A program made the position numbers and the translations under genes. A DNA stretch of 64,000 bases. Origin: Paramacrobiotus metropolitanus (lineage: Eukaryota; Tardigrada; Eutardigrada; Parachela; Macrobiotidae). This document shows positions 1 through 11,235 of the stretch, one piece after another. Location of the stretch: the NCBI RefSeq assembly GCF_019649055.1, contig NW_026570447.1, forward strand, positions 1-64,000. Reading direction: 5' to 3'. The first letter of the stretch is position 1; each line of letters starts with the position of its first letter. Below the pieces are notes generated by a model, which did no database searches, had not been told where the DNA came from, and worked only from the letters and a program-made list of their open reading frames with translations.

Positions 1-490
1 GCAAGATGTGATAGCTGCCGACCCAGCACCGACCTCGGAGGAAGTCGACGAGCACAAAGCTCAGCCGACCACCGAGCAGCCAGAAGTCGGATGATAAGTC
101 AAACGCCGAGTCAACCAATAACCAACTGAGGAACCGAAGTCGGCAACAAAACCAACTCGGAAGAAGAGGACGGTAAAGAAAACCGACTCGTCGGCACCGA
201 TACAAGAAGGCCGTTGTAGCCGACTCGGCAGTCCAACCGACCAAGCCAAACGCAAATATACAAGCGGAAGGTCGACACGTTATCGGCGCCGACCACGGAA
301 GTCGTAGCAGCCGACCAGGCAGTCGAACCGACTAAGCCAAGCGGAAGTACGGTACAGTCAAGAAACCAGCTAACGGCACAACAGATGCTGGAGAAACAGA
401 AGTCGCTGAAGATGAAGCCCATAAGGAAAATCCTTGAACGAATTACCGAAGGACGGGCGGACTCGAGAAACCAGTCAAACAGCAAAACCT
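1..490 (+). pseudogene. Frame-broken C-terminal remnant of an upstream ORF of the CCGAC-rich block
   Basis: No single frame is open across this stretch, but successive frames give protein-like, Pro/Thr/Gln/Lys-rich translations of the same flavour as the ORFs downstream. One frame reads into the window edge and stops after about 30 codons. Another is open from about 250 to a TAA near 490 and includes the residues LTAQQMLEKQKSLKMKPIRK. The frame jumps are what indels in a decayed or mis-assembled coding sequence would leave. No domain is recognised. The first bases belong to a gene that starts left of the window, so its real length is unknown. It could also be spliced, but I see no convincing intron borders. 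Confidence 0.35.
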
Positions 491-711
491 AAGACACCCA
501 AAACAGCAGTCATAACAGAACAGACTCAGTCATAGGGCCATAGGCGTAAAACTTAGAATAAGTTTTAGGTAGCTTAACAGTAGCTAGGTGTAGATGGACC
601 TTTGGTGTCGAAATGGAACCTCTTCAGTTGACCGGAACATCTTCAGTTGAATGTACGGGAGTTGGTAGAATTCTAACGCGCCGTATTTCCTTTCCTTGAC
701 AGCAAGCAACA

Positions 712-3700
712 ATGTCAGGTCGTCACCGACACGACCCACCTTCCAGCGGATCAAATAGCGGACGTAGTGGCAGCGGATCGAACCGATCACAGTCTTCACC
801 CGACTTCATACGAGTCATCGCTCGACATCGCGATCGGATAATTCGCGGTCGGCCACACAGACGCCCTTACCGCAGGTAGATAACCCTAGTGCTAACTTAA
901 CAGCTAATGTGTTAGCAGGTCTTACGGTCGGGTCCCAACGTGGAGCGATACCGCCGCAGGTTTTGCCACCGAACACAGCAGTCGATAACACAGGCTGCCT
1001 GTGGAATCTCGGCACTGGAACAAGTCAGACGACTCCGGTAACGGCAGCTGACCCACATGGTCAAATGCCACCGTATCAGTGGTCGGCACCGACAACAATA
1101 GTCGGACCGACCAGCTCGGCATCAACAATGATGACCGGAGCAGCTTACCCGTCACCGACAATGGTGTCAGGGATGGCGAACACGCCAGCAACGATTTACA
1201 TGGTGCCCACAATGGCGCCAGGGATGGCCAACATACCCGGTCCGATCTACACGACGCCCACATTGGCGCCGAGTAGTTTCCCATACACTCCACCGGCGAT
1301 GCGATTTGCATCAATTCCGCCAACGTCGGGAATGCCACCCCCACAAATCGCAACGATCAGTATGGTCAACCCGGATGGCACACTTTCGCCACCAAGGCCA
1401 ATATTGTTCACGCCACCGACGTCGCCGACCCATCTTCGACCACCTGGACAACAAAGTTCCTGGATGGATCCGAATGCGACGACCCACTTAATGAACCGAC
1501 TAAATCAGCACAGAGGTCAGGTCGGAGGACAGAGCCAACAAGTGCCTGTTTCGACGACGGCCACACAGGTCGTAACGTCGATGCCTCCACCTTTGGTGGT
1601 CGTCCAAGAAATTAACACCAACGGAAGGACGGACGAAGAACTCCGCCAACAAGCGAAATTGGCTCGTGCTCACATAGACACGATTAGCCACGCGTTGACG
1701 CAGACGTCGCAGATGGATCCAAGCCACGCCGACTATCGAGCGGCACTATTAAATCAGCTCTCTTATAATGAGACACGGCTGAACGAGGCTACCAAGACGC
1801 TCTATCAAAGGGAACAGCAATCCCTCCGAATCTGCCAGCAGGCAGTAGCCCGGAATGTGGCCCAGAGACTGGGAGACCCAGAACCAGACCCTTCCTCGAT
1901 AACCACACAGGTTGTCGTACCGACGTCCCAGCCAACTCCGTCGACTTCGGAAGGCCAACAAGTGCCTGGCCGAACACCGTCGTTGGAGATCGGAAAACTC
2001 CGCGTCCAGAAGGAGGAGGCCATGAAGGAGGCAATTAAACTCAGAATGAGTTATTCAAAAATCCCCCATACATCGGAGAACTACTCGGCCGAGATGGGAA
2101 GGATAGGCCGAGAGGAACAACAATGTACCGATCAGGCCGCTCACCTGGAAAGGAAGATACGAGCCGAGGAACAGAACTTGCGCTCGTCCGGAGTCTCAGC
2201 ACCGACCACACAGGCGGTGATTGATGAGGAAATCCGGTTAGCTCGGCTGGACGCTTCAGCGCAAAAACGCGACGAATACCTCCACAGGATCGACGAGGCG
2301 AAGCAACGCCTGCCCACACTCGATCCGACTAAGGAACATCATCATCGAATTTTCCAGAGCAATCTCGAACTGATTGACCACTGGACAAAGAAATACATGG
2401 AGCAGGAGAATGAAATCCGAGCACTCCAACCGGTGACGACCCAACAAGCGGCCGTACCGACGAGCCAACCCCAACCGATGATGACGGTAAACGTAGGCCA
2501 AGGATTGTTACCAATCCAGATCCCGGCTTTCCAACAGCCGACACAGCAGGTCCCACAAGAACTACCGGTATCCCCGCTCCCAACACTGCAGGAGCTACGG
2601 GCATTCTTAAGAATGGCTGGAATAGTTGTGGAACGAATGGGCGCGGTCATGGAAGATACACAGGCCGGAACTCCTGAATGGCAAGCCCTTGAACACAACG
2701 GGAAAGTCATTCGCGATTATATGGCAGGACTTCAGTCATATTTGACTACCGGACTGCCAACAACGATGGCAGAATTGACCGTCATCCGAACAAGGATGCA
2801 GAATGCGCAAAACCGCATCGAACGTCATCACCACCTGGCCCAGAACTTGGAAGCAGCGGAACGGAGGTCGTCAGCCGCACCAACCCCTCAAATAACGGAC
2901 GTACGGGCCGCCATCGAGGTCGGAAATCGAATCCTCGACGGCATAAGGATGACGCAAGGCGGAGATTTACCAGCCATCGCCAACAGAGCTCAGATAGTCA
3001 ACGACCTCCACCGAAGCTTGCGCATCGCCCGCCAATTACTTGAACTACGTGACGGGATAACGACAGATGACCAAGCCGTCCGACTGAACATGCATTACCG
3101 AAGGATTCAACAGATAATCCAGAGCCAGACGGGCGGAACCGAACAACAGGTCCCCCAGCTCAGGTATCATGCAATGGCACTTCAGATTGGACAGGATGAC
3201 CAGACGACAGAAGTCTGGAAAACCATCCTCGACGGCAAAGAAGCCCTCCAAGCCATTTATGGACGGATAGCCAATGGAATCCAGAATCCCACCGACTTAG
3301 ATCCAGTTCGGAAAATTAACGATCTCATAGCTCACATAGGGCTAACTGAAGATCTTACTCGGTACGGTTTGCCCACCACAGAGGTGGACAAACACCGACT
3401 CCGAACAGCCATGGATCAGGTGAAGACGGCTGTCTTGACGGAAAAATCTCCGACCTCACCAACGGACGGCGCCCAACCGACGACGCTACCTTCGACAGCC
3501 ATGGTGACTTCACCGATATCGTCGCCTCCACCACTACCGACCACACAGGTCGATAGTGGAGCTCACCCGCCGAATACACAAGTGTTCGACCCGGCACGTC
3601 TGCGGACGCTCGAAACACTGAAACGGAGACGGGACGAAGCGACCAACCAGTCCAACACAATTAGGGAACGGATGCAGAACCTCCCAACAAGCGGAGCCGA

Positions 3701-6700
3701 CCATCCCCAGAAGTTCCAAGTTCTGCTGAATCAGTACAAACAAGTGTCTGACAGCCTTACGGAACTCGATAAACTAATTCAGGTTGAACAACATATGACT
3801 CAGCTAACGGCGACACCGCGATCGGCGAAGACCACAAAGGCCTTAGCCACACCAGCCGTAGACGGCGAAAAGACATTCGCAGACGCAAAAGCCGCCGTGG
3901 AGGAGGCCAAGCAAATTCTGACAAAGGTATACGAACGTTCCCGACAAGGCCTGGAACGCTTCGCCTTGCAGAAGATAAACGACTTCACAACTCACATAGA
4001 GTTAGTCGAAAACCTGATCCGAAGCGGGATGCCACAGACGTTGGCGCATCAACAGCTGGTACAGCCAGGAGTCGAATTATTGTCGAAACTTAATGCCGAC
4101 AACCGGAGCATTCTAACCTTACCGTCGACGACGACCACACAGGCCGTAACGTCGACATTACCATCTACCGAGCTGGTAATCAAGTATGCCCGAAGTAAAA
4201 TACAACTAGCAGAGGACCTCCTGAAGCGAGTACAACGGCGAGCCAAAAGAGGACTCGAACATAATGTCCCGAGGACTACCGCCGAACTCACCAGCCGCAT
4301 AGAATTGCTGAAGAACCTGACACAATCGGGTGTGGTCGAGTCGGAAGCCCACCTTCAACAGGTAGTGCAGGCTACAGATCAGCTGGTAGAGTACGAACGA
4401 AGCCAACGCCGACCAGCCGACTCCGACACGGAGACTTCGGACGCATTACCGTCGACCTCATCGGCCATGGAAATGCACTCGGCAATGCGGAAAAGCCGCA
4501 GGGAAAAGATGGCTGGAATAATAACCGACGGGTGGAATCTACTGGAACACCTCCAGCGATCCTTTGTCAACGAGACACCGTCCGATCTTGAAACCCTTAA
4601 AGTGGCGAGACAGAAGATGAACGACCTGATGGCCTACCTGAAAAAGGCGGACATCCTCATGGGTAAAAGTGAACCAACCGAGGCCGACGAACGGCAACTC
4701 AGGTCGGTAGTCGAACGGATCACAGAGATCCTCGACGCGGAACCGGCATACTCTAAGCGGATTCCGACCCCATCGCCACCTCGTCGAGCACCACCGACTA
4801 CGACAGCGGTGATGACTCTAGTCGGCACAACACCGATGGAAAACCCAATTGCCAACATGGACATAATTACCCAGGCTGGACAGGACTTAGCCGATATCTT
4901 CTTCCACCGACTTAGCGGAACCCTAACGGAACAAGAGGAAACCGACCTCACCCGAATCGACCGAGCACTACGACTCGAGTTGGATTGGGCCGATACTCTA
5001 GGCTCATGGGAAATTCCACCGCCAGGTCCGAACCGAGACCGACTAGTCGAAGCACTCCAGTCGGTGATCGATTACGTCAAACAGTACTTGGCAAACCCGA
5101 ACAAAGCGGGAGCGCCGGTACCAGCTCGGGAGAGAACACCTTCCCCAGTCCCATCAGTTGGACTCGACGTCGAACTTCCATCCACCGAAGTAGTTGAACA
5201 AAAAGAAGTCAACATCGGTGAAGTTGAAGATCAATACCGAGAAGCGGTCGAAGTTATGGAGAAGCTCGGAAAACAACTCCGGGAGCTCGACCCTAACAAC
5301 GCTACGGAGAGACAGATGCGTGACGCCTTGGACCAGCAGTATACTATCTGCTCAAGGCGGGTCGAAGATTTGTGGAAGGTCCTAGAAGCTAACCCACAAA
5401 GGGTTCAGCCGACCTCCACTCAGTCACAGCCGACTACTTCACAGCAACCGCCTGAGCCCACAATGGCCGAACAGCGGGCAGAACTTGATCAGAGGTTGGC
5501 TCGTGCTAAGAAGATTGCTGCCGACTTACAACGACAAGTCGACAGTATGGACGGAACAGATCCGACCATCCGCAACATACGGACGGCAATCGGAGATCAA
5601 CTTAAGATTTCCCAGATGCACGTCCAAGACATAGAGGCGGAGTACGACATGCTCCGACGCAAATGGATGACGGATAAGACACGTCAGGAACGACTTGAGA
5701 GATACCGGAAGGAAACGCAACAAGGCGCATCCGGTCCACAACAGCCGAACACTTCGAGTCAGCCGACCTCGACAGAAGCTCGGATTCAGCTCCAGCCGAC
5801 CTCAACGACGAGTTTGGCTCAACCGAAACCGATGGAAATGGCCGACCGGCCCATGTCTCCGGCTACAGAAGCTCGGATTATGGAAGCCATACCGGACACG
5901 GACGAGTTGCCGAGTACGGTCGCGCCACACATAGTTAAATTGTTGGCTCGAGTAGCGGAACTCATCACAGAGATGAGAGCCCGCCGAAATTTCTGTGTCG
6001 ACAACAGTCAGGAAGCAAACGACTTGGATCGAGACATCCTGGCCTGGGGAAATAACGCTCGGTTCATACGACGACTTTGTCATCCGGACGCCCCCCAAAC
6101 GACCAGGACTCGACAACACCTGATTCGTACTACATCATGGTTGGAAACTAGGGTGAACGAGTACGAGGAGGAAAAGCAACGGGACGACGAAGAGAAGTCG
6201 ACCAGCGTGGCAACAAACGCCATGGCTGAAGGTCGGTCGTCTAGGATCACAAAGATCCAGACGGCTCGGAAACCGAGCTTCGACTCAGTCCGACTTCCAC
6301 CTCCGGCCCCACCAGCCAAACCCGACCTTGAATGGATAAAAGCAGTCAACACACAGTTACTGCGAGCGGACGCTGTTATAGTCGAACTCCGAAAAATGAT
6401 GGACGAAACCGACCAACGGAGTCCACAGTATTGTCAGATCGACATCAACCTCGGACACTTGGAGAACAACACCAAGGAAGCCCGATTTATCCTTCGACCA
6501 ACAACAGTGTGGTCAGCTAAGAATCAGGAACGGCTACAAACATTAGTAGCCATGATTCAGTCCTTTGTAGACGACTTCTACAAACGGAAAGAAGCGGAAG
6601 AACAGAAGAAATCGAAGAGGCCGCCCTCGGCCAAAAAGCCAAAGGTACAATCGGTCAAACCGACACAGGTAGTCCCACCGGTGAGTCACCAAGACGAGCC

Positions 6701-7028
6701 GATGGACGAAGTACCAGTACCACCACTTGAAGGCGACGATGAACCGATGGATACTTCGGAGGAAGTCGGAACAACAGAAGTAATCCGACCTAAGCCCCTG
6801 GAACGACCTACAACGTTACCTGGGCTCTCACAAAGAGAACCACAGAGTGAACGAACACCTGATGGTCGACTTATCCTCCAACCAGGCGGATCGAACTCAC
6901 CAAAGTTTGCACGGAAGCCAAAACGACGGATAACGTCGAAGAGCATGGACCACGCAGGCGGCTCTTCCCGTCGAAGTCGCCATCACCAGTCCCAGTCAGG
7001 ACCAAGGAACAACTCTTGGAAATCCTGA
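712..7028 (+). CDS. ORF1: giant modular helical-repeat protein, function unknown
   Basis: A frame open from 768 to 7028 (2039 codons counted from a GTG at 909; first in-frame ATG at 1065). I do not recognise a family. An ATG at 712 in good context (caacaATGt) opens an N-terminus, MSGRHRHDPPSSGSNSGRSG, that looks genuine but lies in another frame; a -1 shift near 800-815 would join it to the main frame, whose upstream codons read SHRSTSRSDNSRSATQTPLP. Residues 1-240 are Pro/Thr/Met-rich and disordered. Residues about 241-1900 are helical modules separated by P/T/Q-rich linkers. About six A modules of roughly 60 aa are helical hairpins, several with LDP at the turn (241-306, 359-427, 438-507, 895-963, 1437-1496, 1519-1585). 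About nine B modules of roughly 80 aa are three-helix units (558-654, 663-743, 767-848, 989-1067, 1087-1165, 1200-1279, 1319-1397, about 1675-1755, 1808-1898). The C-terminus is basic. No signal peptide or membrane segment is seen. It overlaps ORF2 by 166 nt. Confidence 0.6.
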
Positions 7029-10000
7029 AGGCGACTCCGTCTTCCCTACCACCGGCCGAAGAGAAGCCGAGCCCGTCGCGGAAAGTGATGGGAGCAAAAG
7101 CTTTGTTTACTCCGGCCGTCCATAAGAAACTGGTCGGACAAGCCAAAACGCTGGACCTTCAACGGATACTCTACGAAGCACAACTTCAAGGAGGTATCCG
7201 AGATCGGACCATGACAGAAGAGCAACAGACTCAAATGGCCCAGAAGATCCATGCTACCATCCAGGATAGAGATAAAGTCCTGAGAAGGTTGGTTACTCTG
7301 AGATGCGGAAAGCAGGAGTTACGACAACTCCAGCTGGATACGAACATGATCCAGACGATTCAGCGGCTCCGCAACCCGAGCATCAACCCGGGCGCCTACA
7401 CATTGGAGATTCAACCTCGGCCTGGAGAAGAGGTTACCGAGAAGATTCCGATAACAATGTCGGATAGCAGCGAAGAAGAGGAGAACGCGGACAACATCGA
7501 CTCCGACGACTCCATGCACCAAAAGGCAGCGGCACCTACGAAGGGATCTATACCGAAACGAGGTAGATCGCCGGTAAAGCAGATTTCGCCGACTCGATCA
7601 GCATCCCAGCCGACTAAGCTGCCAAGTCAACCGACGACTGAGAAACCACTCAGGTTCTCACCTCGGAACACCCCGACGAAACCGAAGAAAACTGAGGAGG
7701 CGATGGACACAACATCCCCTTCGGAAGCGCGAGTCGGAATTATGGTCGAAACGTCACCACAAAGGGACGAACCGACCTCCGTTCACTCTGGTCCACGTCT
7801 AACAATAGACGAGTCTCGAACGAACGAGTCGACGACCGAGTCGGGTAACATACCGACCAAACGGAGTACGGCCAAGGAGAAACCACCTCAAGACTCGTCG
7901 CGGGAATTTCACGACGACTTAGCCTTACAACACGTAAAGGACTTGACGAGGTTGGAACAGGACGTCTGCATCGACATGGCGTACCCAGAGGATAGGGAAC
8001 TCTGGCATTCGCTGAGAATCCGACGTGCCAGTATAGTCGGAAACACCACGGAAGCTCGGCGTGACCACGACCGACTTACCGAGAAGATGGCCGACGTGAT
8101 GAAACGAATGGGAGAACACTACCGAGTGGAAAGGAGTCGACCTAAAGCCCTACAAGAGGCTACGCCGACTCAGCGTAAAGTCACCGCCCCGGAACCCAAG
8201 TCGACTAAGAAGACGGTACAACCACCCGTCGTCAAAATGAAAGTTCCCCCTCCGATTAGACAACCTTCTGTCCAAATTGACGATGATCTTGACGCAAGGG
8301 TCATCAACTCGGCTAATTCTGCGAAATCCCACAAGGATAAACGGAAGGCTAAGAAGGAAGCAGCAAAACAGTCTGCCAAGCCGCAGCCGACGGAAACCCA
8401 AAAGAAACCAGTCAAGTCGGAAACCAAGGAGCCGGCCAAACCGAAGTCGGACTCCACGGTTAAGACGCCGAAGCCCAACCCGGCTAAGCGGCATAAGTCA
8501 TCTGACGACTTGGATATTTCGGATGCCGGCCCACAAAGGACCGAGCAGAAGGAGAAGGCTCAAGAACCGCACGACAAGGAGGCGGTCGAACGGAAATTTA
8601 AGGAAGTCATGGAACGAACCGGCACAAAGCCGGCTAAGACTTCAGGAGGTCGGCTACGAAACCCACCAAAACCACCGACTCCGCCTGAACAATCTCAGCC
8701 TTCAACATCCAAGCAACAGTCCGATGTAGAATCCGACCAGGCCTCGGACATTGAAGATAAGGATTCAATCTCCGACCACGGAGATGGGGATCCCTACGAA
8801 GGATTCAGAGGCGACATGAAAGAAATGTTTAACCATGGAGCGGACACCGACGAATCCCAGTGGCCAGCTCCAGACGATGTACGTGAGCGTCTCCCGGACG
8901 AACAGCCGGAGGACCCGGTCGAAACATTAATCCGCACAGTCCGCGTGCACGTCGAAGTCGTCCGTAGTATTCGGAGTGCCAAGGAAAATGGCAGGGACAT
9001 CTACCAATCCCTGGTACAAGACTTGTCGAATAATATACAAGTCGAAGGCGAAACCGGAACGTGGTTAACGCATCAACTCATGATGCAAATCGTCGCCTGG
9101 ACCCTCGACTATGGATTAGCAGTCGCCGTCCACCGACAATGGGGACGGATGGCTGAACTTATCCAACCGGACCTCATCAAGTCACTTAAAAGTGCAGCAG
9201 CAAGGAACGCGGATGACACACCGACTAGAATTGCACGGTGTATCGGATACATTCGGAACCCCCGCGGATCGACTCTGGTCCAAATCGCCCGTGTATACAA
9301 CGTGATGTACATGGACAAGAAGGGGAACATTGACGAAATTATCACGTATAGGATAGGCGAACGAATCGCGCTCCTGGTCGAGAAACATATTCTCCAGACG
9401 ACTAATGCGGAACGCGATGTCCCAGTTCGGTATACCGTGCCAAACTTCATACCGGAACAACATCGGCGTGAATTCAACCTCCGGATGTCTTACGTCAACA
9501 CGGACAAGCCTCCGGCGGGCACGGAACCGACCGAAGAATACAGCGATTCTAACGAACAACCGTCGGAAGATGCAGCCACTTTGCTGCATATAGCTCGAAC
9601 GGCTGCACAGTCGTCACAAAGACGAGTACAAGCCTTAACCCGACCTCGAGCACCGCACGAACCGACAACATATGTCGGCACGGCATCGGCTCCGGCGGGA
9701 CGAGCAAGCACTGCGAAACCAACTCGGAGTGCGAAGGGACGGTTTATACCGAAGGACGTACAGTCACTTCCACCGTCCTCGCCTATGGAAATTTCGCCGG
9801 AACCAGAAGACTCGACCCAACAAAAGGGAAAGCCGAGGTCGACTAAAACGAAGTCGACTAAGCCGGCTAAGAAGAAGGAACCGAAGTCATCCGAGCTGAT
9901 CTCGTCATCCGAGGAAGAAACCGACGACGATGACGACGACGACGACGAAGATTTCCGAACACCCGGAAATGGATCGCCGAAGGATGACGACGACGACGAC

Positions 10001-10465
10001 GATGGAAACGGTAAACCTCCACCACCATCGAGCTCGGCACCCCAACAGCAGGCCGAACCGGAGATACCGGCTAAACAACCCGAAGAGAAGGATAGCGGCG
10101 ACAAGGCCGACGATTCCAAGAGTAACGAAGACGACGGCGGAGTATACGTTCCTCGTCAGTACGGTAAACGAGTACCACTGACGCCCGACTCCGACCACCA
10201 GCCACTTCGTTCGGACTTTCATGAGGATATGATAGAAGTCCTACCAGACGATATTCCCCCACTGGTCAACGTTAGGCTGAAGTATACCGGTATTAAATCG
10301 GCTTCGAAACCCAAGCCGAGTGTCTCGGAATATGACGCCGGATGGATGTATACATTCGCCGCTCTGAAGGCCTTGGCCACACGTGGACCAAAGTTCGCCA
10401 CACCAAGAATCGCCTTCAAACTCCTCCAACACTGGAAGGTAGATGAAACGGGCGATTGGCGATAA
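6863..10465 (+). CDS. ORF2: charged, disordered protein ending in a winged-helix-like segment
   Basis: This frame is open from 6863; the first ATG is at 7088. It lies -1 relative to ORF1 and overlaps its end, so it may be reached by frameshifting, splicing or its own initiation. Residues counted from 7016: 1-130 are helical; about 140-620 are Lys/Pro/Ser/Thr-rich, with acidic patches such as DSSEEEEN. About 630-830 form a folded helical segment containing LTHQLMMQIVAWTLDYGLAV and RIGERIALLVEKHIL. About 960-1060 are strongly acidic with runs of Asp. The last about 80 residues (GWMYTFAALKALATRG, FATPRIAFKLLQHWKVDETG) look like the first helices of a winged-helix domain. The TAA at 10463-10465 cuts that domain just before its apparent recognition helix, which continues in the same frame downstream. 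No known family is recognised. The charge pattern would suit a nuclear or nucleic-acid-binding protein, but that is inference. Confidence 0.55.
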   Translation, partial: WSTYPPTRRIELTKVCTEAKTTDNVEEHGPRRRLFPSKSPSPVPVRTKEQLLEILKATPSSLPPAEEKPSPSRKVMGAKALFTPAVHKKLVGQAKTLDLQRILYEAQLQGGIRDRTMTEEQQTQMAQKIHATIQDRDKVLRRLVTLRCGKQELRQLQLDTNMIQTIQRLRNPSINPGAYTLEIQPRPGEEVTEKIPITMSDSSEEEENADNIDSDDSMHQKAAAPTKGSIPKRGRSPVKQISPTRSASQPTKLPSQPTTEKPLRFSPRNTPTKPKKTEEAMDTTSPSEARVGIMVETSPQRDEPTSVHSGPRLTIDESRTNESTTESGNIPTKRSTAKEKPPQDSSREFHDDLALQHVKDLTRLEQDVCIDMAYPEDRELWHSLRIRRASIVGNTTEARRDHDRLTEKMADVMKRMGEHYRVERSRPKALQEATPTQRKVTAPEPKSTKKTVQPPVVKMKVPPPIRQPSVQIDDDLDARVINSANSAKSHKDKRKAKKEAAKQSAKPQPTETQKKPVKSETKEPAKPKSDSTVKTPKPNPAKRHKSSDDLDISDAGPQRTEQKEKAQEPHDKEAVERKFKEVMERTGTKPAKTSGGRLRNPPKPPTPPEQSQPSTSKQQSDVESDQASDIEDKDSISDHGDGDPYEGFRGDMKEMFNHGADTDESQWPAPDDVRERLPDEQPEDPVETLIRTVRVHVEVVRSIRSAKENGRDIYQSLVQDLSNNIQVEGETGTWLTHQLMMQIVAWTLDYGLAVAVHRQWGRMAELIQPDLIKSLKSAAARNADDTPTRIARCIGYIRNPRGSTLVQIARVYNVMYMDKKGNIDEIITYRIGERIALLVEKHILQTTNAERDVPVRYTVPNFIPEQHRREFNLRMSYVNTDKPPAGTEPTEEYSDSNEQPSEDAATLLHIARTAAQSSQRRVQALTRPRAPHEPTTYVGTASAPAGRASTAKPTRSAKGRFIPKDVQSLPPSSPMEISPEPEDSTQQKGKPRSTKTKSTKPAKKKEPKSSELISSSEEETDDDDDDDDEDFRTPGNGSPKDDDDDDDGNGKPPPPSSSAPQQQAEPEIPAKQPEEKDSGDKADDSKSNEDDGGVYVPRQYGKRVPLTPDSDHQPLRSDFHEDMIEVLPDDIPPLVNVRLKYTGIKSASKPKPSVSEYDAGWMYTFAALKALATRGPKFATPRIAFKLLQHWKVDETGDWR

Positions 10466-11017
10466 CTCAGCCAGAACAACGTGCGACACTACTGCGACCT
10501 AGGATACCATGCAGGGAAGCTGATACGTACATATACCAGCGGAAAGCGGATGTACTACGAGTTCCCACCGGCTAAGAAAGACCCGGCTCCTTCAACATAT
10601 GAAGGATGGATACACGCTATCCAAGCGTGCATGGAAATGTCCTGGCACCCTGATGGACTTACCCGCGGAGAAATACTCCACCAACTCATAGCGCGGTTTG
10701 AGTTCCAGTGGACATCAACGGAACCACAGCTGGTCGATCCCAAATACAAGGCCAAACCGGACACGATTGCCGGACGGAAAAAGTACTCCCTGGACGACGA
10801 ACTAGAATTCGTCATATCGAAGGCACTCTACCAACAACGATTCGCCACTAACACCGATAAAACCCAAGGCGGCCAACGGTTTATCGCCTTAAACCCATCA
10901 AATCACCGACATGGACATTTACCGAAGGAACGACCGACCTCGGCACAATCGACCGAGTTGGCCGACTCGCACCAAGCAAGTCGGCTCGGGTCGCCAGAAG
11001 CGCCTACACGGGAATGA
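10466..11017 (+). CDS. ORF3: in-frame continuation of ORF2 after one stop, second winged-helix-like domain
   Basis: It is in exactly the same frame as ORF2 and follows the TAA at 10463-10465 directly. It opens with LSQNNVRHYCDLGYHAGKLI and then GKRMYYEF, which reads as the recognition helix and wing of the domain begun in ORF2. A second, similar unit follows: YEGWIHAIQACMEMSWHP, LTRGEILHQLIARF, then DDELEFVISKALYQQRF and GGQRFIALNP. The tail is Ser/Thr-rich and stops at TGA 11015-11017. The simplest reading is one protein with a nonsense mutation, stop readthrough or a sequence error. A separate small protein is less likely, because there is no good ATG before the folded part. The winged-helix assignment rests on helix/wing pattern only. 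Confidence 0.5.
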   Translation, partial: LSQNNVRHYCDLGYHAGKLIRTYTSGKRMYYEFPPAKKDPAPSTYEGWIHAIQACMEMSWHPDGLTRGEILHQLIARFEFQWTSTEPQLVDPKYKAKPDTIAGRKKYSLDDELEFVISKALYQQRFATNTDKTQGGQRFIALNPSNHRHGHLPKERPTSAQSTELADSHQASRLGSPEAPTRE

Positions 11018-11235
11018 GGAAACGCAGAATGCGTTGGGAGAGAGGCATAACCGACCTCCCCCCCCATTGACACCACATAGGCGTCATCGACCAACAGAAG
11101 TCGACTTACCTCATTAGACGACCACAAAGGCGTCTTGGACCAGTTCGAGAACCGACCTGGCCCGACCGTAGTAATTATAGGACGTAAATTATAGGATGCA
11201 ACCGAGAAACGGTTTGCTGACTTTTGTTTTAACAG
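11018..11235 (+). other. Linker with micro-hairpins and a splice-acceptor-like end
   Basis: No open frame. Hairpins seen are: 11068-11086 with loop ACATA (one mismatch); 11087-11104, stem tcgac/gtcga; 11116-11135, stem agacg(a)cc/ggcgtct with loop ACAAA; 11140-11160, an 8-bp stem with one mismatch and loop AGAAC; and 11200-11214, aaccg-AGAAA-cggtt. The stretch ends in a textbook 3' splice site, a T-rich tract then AACAG at 11231-11235. The ORF4 frame is open right up to that point. A donor paired with it would lie in or near the end of ORF3, but I cannot place one with confidence. Confidence 0.5.

Noticed and set aside
9490-10119. A 209-codon Ser/Gly-rich minus frame opposite ORF2
   Set aside because: It is antisense of the Asp/Ser codon runs of ORF2, with no independent support.
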